This document shows positions 9,417 to 18,004 of a stretch of 64,000 bases of DNA, piece by piece (the first letter of the stretch is position 1; the number at the start of each line of letters is the position of its first letter). This DNA is from CAVPOO01 sp963707015 (GTDB lineage: Bacteria > Pseudomonadota > Gammaproteobacteria > Thiohalobacterales > Thiohalobacteraceae), in contig CAVPOO010000021.1 of assembly GCA_963707015.1 (NCBI GenBank), positions 326,109 to 390,108 of the forward strand, in the 5' to 3' direction. Made by a program: the position numbers and the translations under genes. Below the pieces are notes generated by a model. The model had not been told where the DNA came from, made no database searches, and worked only from the letters and a program-made list of their open reading frames with translations.

Positions 9417-10081
9417 GCATCCGGGCTGCTGAAGACGTAGCCCTGCCCGCGGCGCGTTTCAATCACCGATTCACCCAGCTTCCTGCGCAGACGCCGTACA
9501 TAGACCTCGATGACATTGCTGTCCTTGTCTGAGTCGTAGTCGTAGACATGCTCCGCGAGCCGCGTCTTGGAGAGAATATGGTTCGGGTGCAGCATAAAGT
9601 AGCGCAGCAGGCGATACTCCGTACCCGTGAGCTCAATCTCGGCGCCGTCCGGTGATGTCACCACCTGGCGTTCACTGTCCAGCCGCAGGCCATTCACCTC
9701 CACCTGTGCCCTGGCCTGACCACTTGCCCGGCGGATCAGCGCATTGAGTCGCGCGACCAGCTCCTCCAGATGAAACGGTTTGCCCAGGTAATCATCCGCA
9801 CCCGCCTGGAAACCCTCCACCTTTTCGTGCCAGGCGTCGCGCGCGGTCAGTATCAGCACCGGCATGCGATTATCCTGTGCCCGCCAGTTGCGCAGCACGT
9901 CCAGGCCGGCCCGCCCCGGCAGACCCAGGTCCAATACGACGGCATCATAGGGTTCCTGCTCACCCATGAACTGGCCGTCGACGCCATTGTCGACCCAGTC
10001 GACGGCATAGCCGTGGCGTTCCAGCTCGGCCTTCAGGCGGGAACCCAGATCCGGGTCATCTTCAACGGCCAGCACGCGCAT
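9413..10081 (-). CDS. PhoP-like OmpR-family response regulator
   Basis: Transcription regulator of 222 residues. The receiver domain (1-115) has acidic residues EDD near the N-terminus, the phosphoacceptor aspartate in VVLDLGLPG and the lysine in GKPFHLEEL. The winged-helix domain (about 130-220) has the OmpR-type LTGTEYRLLRY and VIETRRGQGY segments. It is co-transcribed with, and overlaps, the downstream histidine kinase. A PepSY protein gene lies 43 bp upstream on the same strand. Confidence 0.92.
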   Translation of the reverse strand: MRVLAVEDDPDLGSRLKAELERHGYAVDWVDNGVDGQFMGEQEPYDAVVLDLGLPGRAGLDVLRNWRAQDNRMPVLILTARDAWHEKVEGFQAGADDYLGKPFHLEELVARLNALIRRASGQARAQVEVNGLRLDSERQVVTSPDGAEIELTGTEYRLLRYFMLHPNHILSKTRLAEHVYDYDSDKDSNVIEVYVRRLRRKLGESVIETRRGQGYVFSSPDA

Positions 10082-10124
10082 CGGTCAGTCGTCGGCTGTG
10101 GGGGGCACGCGGGAACGCCGGCAG

Positions 10125-10439
10125 TCAGCGGCGCAGTCGCTCCCCGCTCCGGGCGTCATATTCGAGCTGGTGGACCACGCCCTGCCCGTCCAGCAGCTCG
10201 ATCTGGTAGACATAGCGCCCGCCTCGCTCCTGGAGGTCCGCTTCGAGCACGCGTCCCCCGTACTGGCGCCGTGCCCTCTCAGTGATGCGCGACAGCGGCA
10301 CGATCTGCCCCGAGTCTTTCAGACCGCGCGCGAACTCATGCCGCTGGGCGAATGCGTCCGTGCCGGCAAGCCCCACGGCCAGCAGGCAGATCCCGGCCAG
10401 TACGCTGATTATGCTATGTCGCTTCAAAGGCGATCCCAC
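10125..10439 (-). CDS. PepSY-domain exported protein
   Basis: A 104-residue protein with an N-terminal signal peptide (hydrophobic AGICLLAVGLAG, probable cleavage after DAFA). It is followed by one PepSY domain (YGGRVLEADLQ to VHQLEYDARSGE). PepSY domains are thought to bind or inhibit peptidases, or to act as periplasmic sensors. As the first gene of the operon with the PhoP/PhoQ-like pair, it may modulate the sensor kinase in the periplasm; that role is inferred from position only. Confidence 0.85.
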   Translation of the reverse strand: MGSPLKRHSIISVLAGICLLAVGLAGTDAFAQRHEFARGLKDSGQIVPLSRITERARRQYGGRVLEADLQERGGRYVYQIELLDGQGVVHQLEYDARSGERLRR

Positions 10440-10808
10440 CGGTGACTGAAACTGTCAGTGCTTTGTGAACGCATTCAGCATATCAGTGCCGCCGGCCCGC
10501 CGCCAATCCCGCGGCGGTGCCGCCCTGCCCCCCATCGGCTGTGTTCACACGCCGTCGCCGGCCGCTCGGCTCGACGGGGTCGGCTGACGACCTGATCAAA
10601 GCATAGCGGTGAAAACTGAAACCAGGCTGAACCGGAAACCGCGGTGAATCCTGCGCAGGCTTGCCTGTACGGCGGCAGAGCCCGCAAGCGTGCCGCGCCA
10701 GCCGGTGACTCGGCCAACGACCGGCTCGGGGGCATTTGGACCCTCGCGCCGCCAGTGGGGTAAGATCGCGTCACTAACAAAAGACCCCTGGGACAGGAGA
10801 CATTAAGA
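10440..10808. other. Divergent intergenic region, no gene seen
   Basis: This 369-bp GC-rich stretch separates the PepSY operon (minus) from the TerC gene (plus) and must hold both promoters. I see a taagat candidate -10 near 10760 and a caggaga ribosome-binding site for TerC. I looked for a manganese (yybP-ykoY) riboswitch, common before TerC genes, and found no convincing match. Confidence 0.4.
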
Positions 10809-11570
10809 ATGGAATGGCTGTACAGCCCCGAGGCCTGGCTGGCACTCTTGACGCTGACCGCGCTGGAAATCGTACTGGGGATCGACAACATTATCTTCAT
10901 CTCGATCCTGGTTGGCCGCCTCCCGGAACATCAGCGCCAGCGTGCCCGCATTCAGGGTCTTGGGCTTGCCATGTTCACCCGTATCGCCCTGCTGTTGTCT
11001 CTGGCCTGGGTCATGCGCCTGACCAGCCCGCTGTTCAGTGTGCTCGAACAGGCGATCTCCGGCCGTGATCTGATACTGATTGGCGGCGGCCTGTTCCTGC
11101 TCTACAAAAGCAGCCAGGAAATCTGGGAGAACCTGGAGGGGCCCGGGGAGAAGCCGGCCGGTCAGCCGGCCGCAGCCCACAGCTACGCGGCCGTACTCGG
11201 ACAGATCGCCGTTATCGATATCATCTTTTCACTGGACTCGGTCATCACCGCAATCGGGATGGCAAAACACGTTGAGGTCATGGTGCTGGCCATCGTCGTC
11301 GCGGTGGGTGTGATGATGTTCGCCGCCAAGTCAATCGGTGAGTTCGTTGACCGCCATCCGAGCATCAAGATGCTCGCCCTGAGTTTTCTCACGCTCGTCG
11401 GTGTGGCGCTGATCGGTGAAGGGCTGGATATGCACATCCCGAAGGGCTACATCTATTTTGCCATGGCGTTTTCGGTGATTGTGGAAATGATCAATATCCG
11501 CGTGCGCAAGCGACTGCCGGAACCCGTTCACCTGCACAAGCCCGCGCACCTGGAGGAATCAAACGACTGA
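10809..11570 (+). CDS. TerC family integral membrane protein
   Basis: A 253-residue polytopic membrane protein of the TerC/Alx/YgdQ family, whose members are linked to manganese export or metal supply to exported proteins. Diagnostic acidic motifs in membrane segments are visible: ALEIVLGIDNIIF near residue 20 and the second DIIFSLDSVITA near residue 140. About seven membrane segments are apparent. The C-terminal tail is hydrophilic and His-rich (VHLHKPAHLEE). The gene appears monocistronic; a small mobile element lies 114 bp downstream. Confidence 0.88.
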   Translation: MEWLYSPEAWLALLTLTALEIVLGIDNIIFISILVGRLPEHQRQRARIQGLGLAMFTRIALLLSLAWVMRLTSPLFSVLEQAISGRDLILIGGGLFLLYKSSQEIWENLEGPGEKPAGQPAAAHSYAAVLGQIAVIDIIFSLDSVITAIGMAKHVEVMVLAIVVAVGVMMFAAKSIGEFVDRHPSIKMLALSFLTLVGVALIGEGLDMHIPKGYIYFAMAFSVIVEMINIRVRKRLPEPVHLHKPAHLEESND

Positions 11571-11684
11571 GGTTCGCGCGGCGCGCGGCCACCAGCGCAA
11601 CGCCATGCGGCTTGTGTCTCGGCCAGCGCGGCCGTCTTTTGTCTTCCGGCCCGTAACAGGATACTTTAGCGCTCATTGAATCCC

Positions 11685-11853
11685 CTAGGAGCCTGTCGGA
11701 CTTAGGTGTTCGTGACGAGGCAGGTGGGAGAGTGAGCACAAAGCCTCACGATTTCGAGGCGCATAGTGGGCCCTACGCAACGAGAAAGCGGGAGGCTTTG
11801 GGCCGCTCTCCCACCGCCGCAGTAGAATCAGCCTAAGTCCGACAGGCTCCTAG
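11685..11853. mobile_element. MITE with 18-bp perfect inverted repeats and CTAG duplication
   Basis: A 161-bp element (11689-11849) with perfect 18-bp terminal inverted repeats (gagcctgtcggacttagg), flanked on both sides by CTAG (11685-11688 and 11850-11853), as in a 4-bp target duplication. The interior has no open frame of note and no transposase. CTAG duplications are typical of IS5- and IS1182-type transposases, so it was probably mobilised in trans. A solo end of the same type is at 13979-13998. Confidence 0.88.
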
Positions 11854-11891
11854 TCACGGCCGGCGCGCACCGCACGCGAAGAGACGGACAC

Positions 11892-12959
11892 ATGGAGCAT
11901 ACCTTGCTGGAGTGGATCGGCGATGGAGCGCTTCTGCAGGAGCTCCTGGGTGCGCTCTCGACGAGCACGCTGTTACTGATCATCGCCGTCTGCATTGCGC
12001 TGTTATCCAAAGGTGCAGACTGGATGATCGACGGCGTGGTCGCCCTCGCCGAGCGCACGGGCCTGCCAAAGATCGTTATCGGTGCCACAGTCGTTTCGCT
12101 GGGCACGACATTGCCGGAGGCATTCGTGTCGGTGATGGCCGCCTATATGGGCAACCCCGGTCTGGCGCTGGGCAACGGTGTCGGCTCGATCATCGCCGAC
12201 ACCGGTCTCATCTTTGGATTGACCTGTGTGCTGGTCGCGGTCCCGGTAAACCGGTTCATCCTCAACCGAACCGGCTGGGTTCAGGTGGGTGCGGCTACCC
12301 TGCTGGTGGCCATCGCCCTCGGGTCTCGCCTGACCACCCCTGACGGGGCCGAACCCATGCTCAACCGCTGGGTCGGCTTTTTCCTGCTCATCCTGCTCGG
12401 TGCCTATCTCTACATCACCTACGTGTGGGCCAGACAGGGCGGCGAAATCGCGTCGGAAGCGGAGGAACCGGCAGCCGAGGAACTCATGGGTCTGGCGACG
12501 TGCTGGCTCATGGTCGTCGGCGGCCTGCTGCTGGTCGTCGCGGGAGCCCGTGTGCTGGTGCCGGGCGCCTCCGAGATCGCTTACCGCTTCGGTGTGCCGG
12601 ACGATGTCATCGCAGCCACCCTGGTGGCCTTCGGCACCTCCCTGCCGGAACTGATGACGGCCATCGCAGCGGTACGCAAGGGTCATCCGGAGATTACGGT
12701 CGGCAATATCGTCGGGGCCGATGTGCTCAACTGCCTGTTCGTGATCGGTGCCGCGGCAGCCGCTGCCCCCCTCGCGATCCCGGCCAACTTCTATTACTTT
12801 CACTTTCCGGCCATGCTCGTCATTCTTTACTCATTCCGGGTGTTCATCTCCATGAACCAGACCGTGTTTCATCGGTGGCAGGGCGTCTGGCTGCTGCTGG
12901 TCTACGGCGTCTATGTAGTCCTGCAGTATGCCCTGAATCTGGGCTCTGCCCACGGATGA
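11892..12959 (+). CDS. Sodium/calcium exchanger family (CaCA, YrbG-like)
   Basis: Inner-membrane cation antiporter of 355 residues. It has the two inverted alpha repeats of the family: GATVVSLGTTLPE in the N-half (near residue 59) and VAFGTSLPELMT in the C-half, each followed by a GN(G/I)VG segment. About ten membrane helices are apparent, with a short acidic cytoplasmic loop (EAEEPAAEE) between the halves. It starts 39 bp after the CTAG element, which may have displaced its promoter. The ion is likely Ca2+, but K+ or H+ coupling in this family varies. Confidence 0.9.
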   Translation: MEHTLLEWIGDGALLQELLGALSTSTLLLIIAVCIALLSKGADWMIDGVVALAERTGLPKIVIGATVVSLGTTLPEAFVSVMAAYMGNPGLALGNGVGSIIADTGLIFGLTCVLVAVPVNRFILNRTGWVQVGAATLLVAIALGSRLTTPDGAEPMLNRWVGFFLLILLGAYLYITYVWARQGGEIASEAEEPAAEELMGLATCWLMVVGGLLLVVAGARVLVPGASEIAYRFGVPDDVIAATLVAFGTSLPELMTAIAAVRKGHPEITVGNIVGADVLNCLFVIGAAAAAAPLAIPANFYYFHFPAMLVILYSFRVFISMNQTVFHRWQGVWLLLVYGVYVVLQYALNLGSAHG

Positions 12960-13065
12960 GCGCGATCACCGGTGTATCACAGTCCGAGCGCATTCCCGGC
13001 AACACCCGAAAAACGGCGGCCCAACACCGTTTGCCGTATGATGTAACTCGATGGGGCCTACCAGG

Positions 13066-13983
13066 ATGAAGATTCTACTCGCGACCGACGGATCAGAGAG
13101 CGCTCAGGCAGCGGTTGATCTGCTCGAAGCCTTTCCCTTCCCCAGAGACAGCGAAGTCATCGTCCTCACGGTGATCGACCACAGCGTTTTCCGCGACAAG
13201 CACATAGCGGCGTCCAGTGACGAGCATCGCCAGGCGCTCGAGGAAGCGGAGAAACTCGCCCGCGAAGAAGCCGGAATGTTGCTCGCCGATGAGGCTGCTC
13301 GGCTCCGCAACACGGGCTGGACGGTTATAACGCAAGTCCGGACAGGTCACCCGGCAGAAGAAATCATTCGTGCCGCCGGGGAGCCTGGTGTCGATCTCGT
13401 CATGGTCGGTTCTCACGGTCTCGCAGGGGTAAAGCGTTTTCTTCTCGGCAGCGTCTCTGAGCACGTCCTCAAGTACGCCCCGTGCTCCGTGCTGATTGTG
13501 AGAAAACCCGAAACCGAGGCGGGGACGACGCGCGGCGCGGAGACAACGCCACGTCGCTTAGGTGTATTGTTGGCCTTTGATGACTCAGCGCCCGCCAGGC
13601 GAGCCGTCGAACTGTGTGCTTCACTGCCACTTGACGAGCGCGTCGAGGTAACAGCCCTCACGGTGCTTCCATTGGTAACCGTCTTCCGGCAGGATATTCG
13701 ACAGCGGCTAAGCTACGTCTGGCAGGAAAAGAAAAAGGCCGCGCATGCGGCGCTTGATCGGGTGACAAGCGAAGTACGCCGGGCGACACCCCATGTCACG
13801 GCGCAGCTCAGAGAGCGCCCTGACGAAAGCCAGGCGATTCTCGATGCGGCGACCGAACTGAACAGCGATCTGATCATACTCGGCTACAAAGGCAAGAGCG
13901 CCATCAAAAAATTCCTGCTCGGCTCGGTAACCACCCGGGTCGCGCGGCACGCGCCCTGTTCGGTCCTGGCGGTGCGGAGCTAG
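13066..13983 (+). CDS. Tandem universal stress protein (two UspA domains)
   Basis: Cytosolic protein of 305 residues made of two Usp domains (about 1-145 and 165-305). Each carries the ATP-binding glycine signature near its end: VGSHGLAGVKRFLLGSVSEHV in the first and LGYKGKSAIKKFLLGSVT in the second. I prefer the ATG at 13066 (MKILLATDG) over the ATG five codons upstream, because Usp domains begin here. The stop TAG at 13981-13983 shares the palindrome CTAG with the stop of convergent grxD, inside a relic transposon end. Confidence 0.88.
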   Translation: MKILLATDGSESAQAAVDLLEAFPFPRDSEVIVLTVIDHSVFRDKHIAASSDEHRQALEEAEKLAREEAGMLLADEAARLRNTGWTVITQVRTGHPAEEIIRAAGEPGVDLVMVGSHGLAGVKRFLLGSVSEHVLKYAPCSVLIVRKPETEAGTTRGAETTPRRLGVLLAFDDSAPARRAVELCASLPLDERVEVTALTVLPLVTVFRQDIRQRLSYVWQEKKKAAHAALDRVTSEVRRATPHVTAQLRERPDESQAILDAATELNSDLIILGYKGKSAIKKFLLGSVTTRVARHAPCSVLAVRS

Positions 13984-13998
13984 GAGCCTGTCGACTTT
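13979..13998. repeat. Solo transposon-end relic (CTAG + inverted-repeat sequence)
   Basis: The sequence ctaggagcctgtcgacttt matches CTAG plus the terminal repeat of the element at 11685-11853, with one base missing. It supplies the TAG stop of the UspA gene and, on the other strand, the last codons (STGS) and TAG stop of grxD. Confidence 0.65.
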
Positions 13999-14315
13999 GC
14001 CTTGCCCGCGGCATCCTTGACCATCCTGGGCAGGTCGCCTTTCTGAAAGAGTTCCAGCGTGATGTCACAGCCGCCGACGAGCTCACCGTTGATATAGATC
14101 TGCGGAAATGTCGGCCAATTGGCAAACTTGGGCAGATTCTCGAAAATCTCGGGATCCGCCAGCACATTGACATAGGCGAACTCCTCCCCGCAGGCTTGCA
14201 GGGCCTGCACGGCGCGGCTCGAAAACCCGCACTGTGGGAACTGGGGTGTGCCTTTCATAAATATCACGACGGCATTGTCCTCCACCGCCTGCTTGATGCG
14301 ATCCATAACGTCCAT
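13980..14315 (-). CDS. grxD: Monothiol glutaredoxin GrxD (Grx4 family)
   Basis: A CGFS-type glutaredoxin of 111 residues that binds and transfers [2Fe-2S] clusters. The active site is C29-G-F-S, followed by the glutathione-binding WPTFPQIYI and GGCDI segments. I chose the ATG at 14315, where GAGGAGGT lies eight bases upstream and the family N-terminus (MDVMDRIK) begins. The C-terminus KSTGS is encoded by a transposon-end relic, so the natural tail may have been altered; this lies outside the fold. Confidence 0.95.
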   Translation of the reverse strand: MDVMDRIKQAVEDNAVVIFMKGTPQFPQCGFSSRAVQALQACGEEFAYVNVLADPEIFENLPKFANWPTFPQIYINGELVGGCDITLELFQKGDLPRMVKDAAGKAKSTGS

Positions 14316-14474
14316 CGTCAAATACCTCCTCGGTAAATCAATCCACCCCGCCACGCAGGGCCGGCCCGCACGCGGAGCACCGACCCCGCTCTGCACCGGA
14401 GTCTACCCACTCTTGTGGGTGCGAAAAAGCCAAAATTCAAGGGGGTATAGAAACCGCGCGGCCGCTCGGGCGAC

Positions 14475-16244
14475 TCAGGTGTTGCGCTGTAACCAGAACT
14501 CGAGCAGCGTCAAGTGCCAGAGCTTGCTACCCATAATACGCGTCAGCCGCCCCTCCGGATCGGCGAGTAACTGCTCAACGTACTCGCGCTGGTACAGGCC
14601 GCGCTGACGGCACTGAGCCGAATCTAGGATGTCGCGCATGAAGTCGAGAAAGCGACCGCGCACGAATTTCAGGGCCGGAACCGGGAAGTATCCCTTCGGC
14701 CTGTCGATCACCGCATCGGGCACCAGCCCGCGGGCAATCAGGCGCAATGGATGCTTGCCCTCCCCCTTGAGCTTGAACTCCGGGGGCATCTGGGCGGCGA
14801 GTTCGACCAGCTTCTGATCCAGAAACGGGACACGCGCCTCGAGGCCCCACGCCATGGTCATGTTATCCACACGCTTTACCGGATCGTCGACGATCAGGGT
14901 CGTCACATCCAGTCTCAGCACCTTATCGATGAAGGTATCGGCGCCCGGCTGCGCCAGTCGTGCGGCAAGCGCCGCGTGAACGTAATCCGGGCCCCGATAG
15001 CCTGGCCCGACCATCTCCAGGAATTCATCATGATCACGATCGAAGTAATGCATGCGAAAACGGTCGATATCCGCGCCCAGCTCCGCGTCCATGCGCGGAT
15101 ACCAGAAATAGCCGCCGAAGACCTCGTCTGCCCCCTGGCCGCACTGGACAACCTTGACTTCCCGCGAGACGCGTTCGGCAAGCAGATAAAAGGCGACGGC
15201 GTCCTGACCGACCATCGGCTCGGCCATATTGTCGACGGCCTCCGGCAGCCGCGTGAGGACCTCGTCATTGGGGATGTTGAGCTTTCTGTGCCGGGTGCCA
15301 AACTGCGCGGCAATCAGATCGGAGTATTCGAACTCACTGCCCCGCTCTTCGGGCTGATCCTCGAAGCCCACTGAAAACGTGCGCAGATCCGTGACGCCCG
15401 CCTCATGCAGGAGTGCCACCAGCAGGCTGGAATCCAGCCCCCCGGAGAGCAGCACGCCCACGGTAACGTCCGCAATCTGCAAACGACGATGCACGGCCTC
15501 GCGCAGCGCTTCATGGAGGGCCTCGGCCCATTCCCATTCGCTGAGCGGCCTGTCGGGCCGCTGCGCTCTCAGCGCCCAGTAGCGGTGCAGCTTCCTGCGT
15601 CCGACCTTGTCGATGGTAAGCGTGCAGGCCGGTTCGAGCTTTCGCACCCCACGCAGCACCGTGCGCGGTGCCGGAACCACGGCATGCAATGTAAAGTGAA
15701 ACTGCAGCGCCACCGGATCGATATCGGTGTTCACGCCACCGGCGGCCAGCAAGGCCTGACTGGTTGAGGCAAAACGCAGGCAGCGGCTGTTGACACTGTA
15801 ATAAAGGGGTTTTATGCCGAACCGGTCACGCGCCAGAAACAGCTCCTGGCGAACCACATCCCAGATGGCGAAGGCGAACATGCCGTTCAGGTGCCGGACA
15901 CAGTCCTCGCCCCAGGCCGCGTAGGCCTTCAGAATGACTTCGGAATCACCCTTGGAAAAGAACTGATAGCCGAGCTGCATGAGTTCGGCACGCAGTTCGC
16001 GGTAGTTATAGATCGTGCCGTTGAAAACCAGCGCGAGCCCGAGGTCCTTGTCGACCAGCGGCTGATCCGAACGCGGCGAAAGATCAATGATGGCCAGACG
16101 CCGGTGCCCCAGGGCGATCGGCCCGTCCGAATAGCTGCCCTCGTGATCCGGACCCCGGCGCGCGAGCACCGACATCATCTTGCCAATCGTCGTCAGATCG
16201 GGCACCCGGCCGTCGAAATGCAGTTCACCGCAGATGCCGCACAT
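14475..16244 (-). CDS. asnO: N-acetylglutaminylglutamine amidotransferase (asparagine-synthetase family)
   Basis: Class II glutamine amidotransferase joined to an AsnB-type synthetase domain, 589 residues. Cys2 (MCGICGE) is the glutaminase nucleophile. The synthetase has the PP-loop LLSGGLDSSLL and the VQCGQGADEVFGGYFWYP motif. Overall match is to the family making the osmolyte N-acetylglutaminylglutamine amide, as in Pseudomonas. Usual partners, the ngg acetyltransferase/ATP-grasp gene and a peptidase, are not adjacent. The ATG at 16244 follows the hydantoinase B stop by one base, so translation is coupled. Plain asparagine synthetase is the less likely alternative. Confidence 0.85.
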   Translation of the reverse strand: MCGICGELHFDGRVPDLTTIGKMMSVLARRGPDHEGSYSDGPIALGHRRLAIIDLSPRSDQPLVDKDLGLALVFNGTIYNYRELRAELMQLGYQFFSKGDSEVILKAYAAWGEDCVRHLNGMFAFAIWDVVRQELFLARDRFGIKPLYYSVNSRCLRFASTSQALLAAGGVNTDIDPVALQFHFTLHAVVPAPRTVLRGVRKLEPACTLTIDKVGRRKLHRYWALRAQRPDRPLSEWEWAEALHEALREAVHRRLQIADVTVGVLLSGGLDSSLLVALLHEAGVTDLRTFSVGFEDQPEERGSEFEYSDLIAAQFGTRHRKLNIPNDEVLTRLPEAVDNMAEPMVGQDAVAFYLLAERVSREVKVVQCGQGADEVFGGYFWYPRMDAELGADIDRFRMHYFDRDHDEFLEMVGPGYRGPDYVHAALAARLAQPGADTFIDKVLRLDVTTLIVDDPVKRVDNMTMAWGLEARVPFLDQKLVELAAQMPPEFKLKGEGKHPLRLIARGLVPDAVIDRPKGYFPVPALKFVRGRFLDFMRDILDSAQCRQRGLYQREYVEQLLADPEGRLTRIMGSKLWHLTLLEFWLQRNT

Positions 16245-16245
16245 C

Positions 16246-17796
16246 TCAGGGCCCCTCGCCGCCGGGCCTGCCCCAGCCGCCACCGCCGGGTGTTGCTACC
16301 GTCAGACGGTCGCCTGATTTCACCTGCAATGAGACCTTTCCCGGGAGCAGCCTGCCGTTGAGTCGGTTCTCTCCGTGACAACCCGGCGCCCCGCCCTGCA
16401 GACCCCAGGGCGCGTATTCCCGGCGCTCGGTCAGCAAGGTGACCTGGGCATCCGCAAGAAACTCAAATTCGCGCAGCAGACCGTCGCCACCGCGATGCCA
16501 GCCGCTGCCCCCCGTGTTCCGGCGAATGGCATAGCGCCGCACACGCACCGGATAAGCCGCCTCCAGCACCTCGACGGGGGTATTTAGGGTATTGGTCATA
16601 TGGGTCTGCACGGCGCTCAGGCCCGGCGTGACGGGCCCCGCACCCATCCCACCGCCGAGTGTCTCGTAGTAGTCCCATTCACCGGCTGCGCCGCGCGCGC
16701 CCATCGCAATATTATTCATCGAACCCTGACTGGCAGCGGGGATACGCTCGGGCAGTGCCCCGGCAAGCGCACCGAGCACGACATCCACCACGCGGCTACT
16801 CGTCTCGACGTTGCCTGCCGCGACTGCAGCCGGTCGCCGCGCATTGAGCAATGAGCCTTCCGGCGCATGCAGCTGAATACTGCGGAAGGCGCCGGCACAG
16901 GCCGGAATATGCTCCGGCATCAGGCAGCGAAACACATAGTAGACGGCGGCGGCCGCTACTGCCAGCGGACAGTTGATATTGCCCGGCACCTGCGCCGCTG
17001 TCCCGCTGAAGTCGAGCCGGATCTGATGCCCGCTGACCCGCATCGCCAGCTGTATTCGCAAGGCATGCTGGCCCTGGCCATCATCATCCATGACATCCTC
17101 GAACGCATAGGCGCCATCGGGAATGGCGGCCAGGGATGAGGCTGCCAGGCGTTGCGCATAATCATTCAGCAGATTCACGTTATCCAGATAGGAACTGACC
17201 CCGAACCCGGCCGCCAGTTCGGACAACCGTAACACACCGGTCTGGTTGGCACTGATCTGGGCAGCAAAATCGCCACGCGCCTGGGCCGGTTTGGTGGTGC
17301 CTGTTGTTATCCGGCTCAGCATGTGCTCGACGATCCGGCCCCCGATCAGTAGAAAGCCCGGTGCGATCACCATCCCCTCCTCGTCAAGCGAGCGCGAGAG
17401 CGGCATGGACCCGGGGCTATGTGCCCCGATGTCTGCGTGATGCGCCCGATTGGCCACGAAACCGATCAGCCTGTCCGCGACGAAGACCGGTGCGATGAGG
17501 GTAACGTCCGGCAGATGCGTACCCCCCAGAAACGGATCGTTCAGGATAAGCATGTTACCCGGCAACCAGTCAAAGCCTTCGACAAGATCGCGCATCGCGT
17601 AGGCCATGCTGCCCAGATGCACGGGGATATGCGCCGCCTGGGCACAGAGTTCACCCTGCGGATCAAACACGGCGCAGGAATAGTCGAGGCGGTCCTTGAT
17701 GTTCGGCGAAAAGGCGGCGCGCCGCAGCACCGCGCCCATCTCGTCGCAGATGGCGGCAATGCGGCTGGAGAATATGCTCAGCTCGATCGGATCCAA
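16246..17796 (-). CDS. Hydantoinase B / 5-oxoprolinase beta-type subunit
   Basis: A 516-residue HyuB-family protein: MDPIELSIFSSRI start, AHIPVHLGSM, the GDFAAQISAN segment, and a C-terminal glycine-rich GGGGWGRP. HyuB normally works with HyuA in ATP-dependent opening of cyclic amides such as hydantoins or 5-oxoproline. No hyuA lies upstream in the 200 bp before the next divergent gene. It is instead coupled (one-base gap) to the downstream amidotransferase, suggesting a role tied to that dipeptide osmolyte or its pyroglutamyl forms. The coupling is seen; the role is guesswork. Confidence 0.85.
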   Translation of the reverse strand: MDPIELSIFSSRIAAICDEMGAVLRRAAFSPNIKDRLDYSCAVFDPQGELCAQAAHIPVHLGSMAYAMRDLVEGFDWLPGNMLILNDPFLGGTHLPDVTLIAPVFVADRLIGFVANRAHHADIGAHSPGSMPLSRSLDEEGMVIAPGFLLIGGRIVEHMLSRITTGTTKPAQARGDFAAQISANQTGVLRLSELAAGFGVSSYLDNVNLLNDYAQRLAASSLAAIPDGAYAFEDVMDDDGQGQHALRIQLAMRVSGHQIRLDFSGTAAQVPGNINCPLAVAAAAVYYVFRCLMPEHIPACAGAFRSIQLHAPEGSLLNARRPAAVAAGNVETSSRVVDVVLGALAGALPERIPAASQGSMNNIAMGARGAAGEWDYYETLGGGMGAGPVTPGLSAVQTHMTNTLNTPVEVLEAAYPVRVRRYAIRRNTGGSGWHRGGDGLLREFEFLADAQVTLLTERREYAPWGLQGGAPGCHGENRLNGRLLPGKVSLQVKSGDRLTVATPGGGGWGRPGGEGP

Positions 17797-18004
17797 AGTC
17801 TACCCTCTGTGGCAGTGGACGGTGTCAGGTAACGTACAGCGCCATACTAAATCGCAAGCGGACTGCCCGACGGGGCCGGACCCTCATATTGCATTATGCA
17901 GTAGCCTGCCTTATGCTCCGTTTCCCGACTAATTTGGTCATATTTAAGGCCAGACAGAAACAGTTTAACAAAGCAGCCAGACTGCTGGTTACAGGGAGAT
18001 CCAC

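Noticed and set aside
10440..10808. Manganese (yybP-ykoY) or alx-type riboswitch before TerC
   Set aside because: Looked for the conserved junction sequences and found none; a covariance-model search would settle it.
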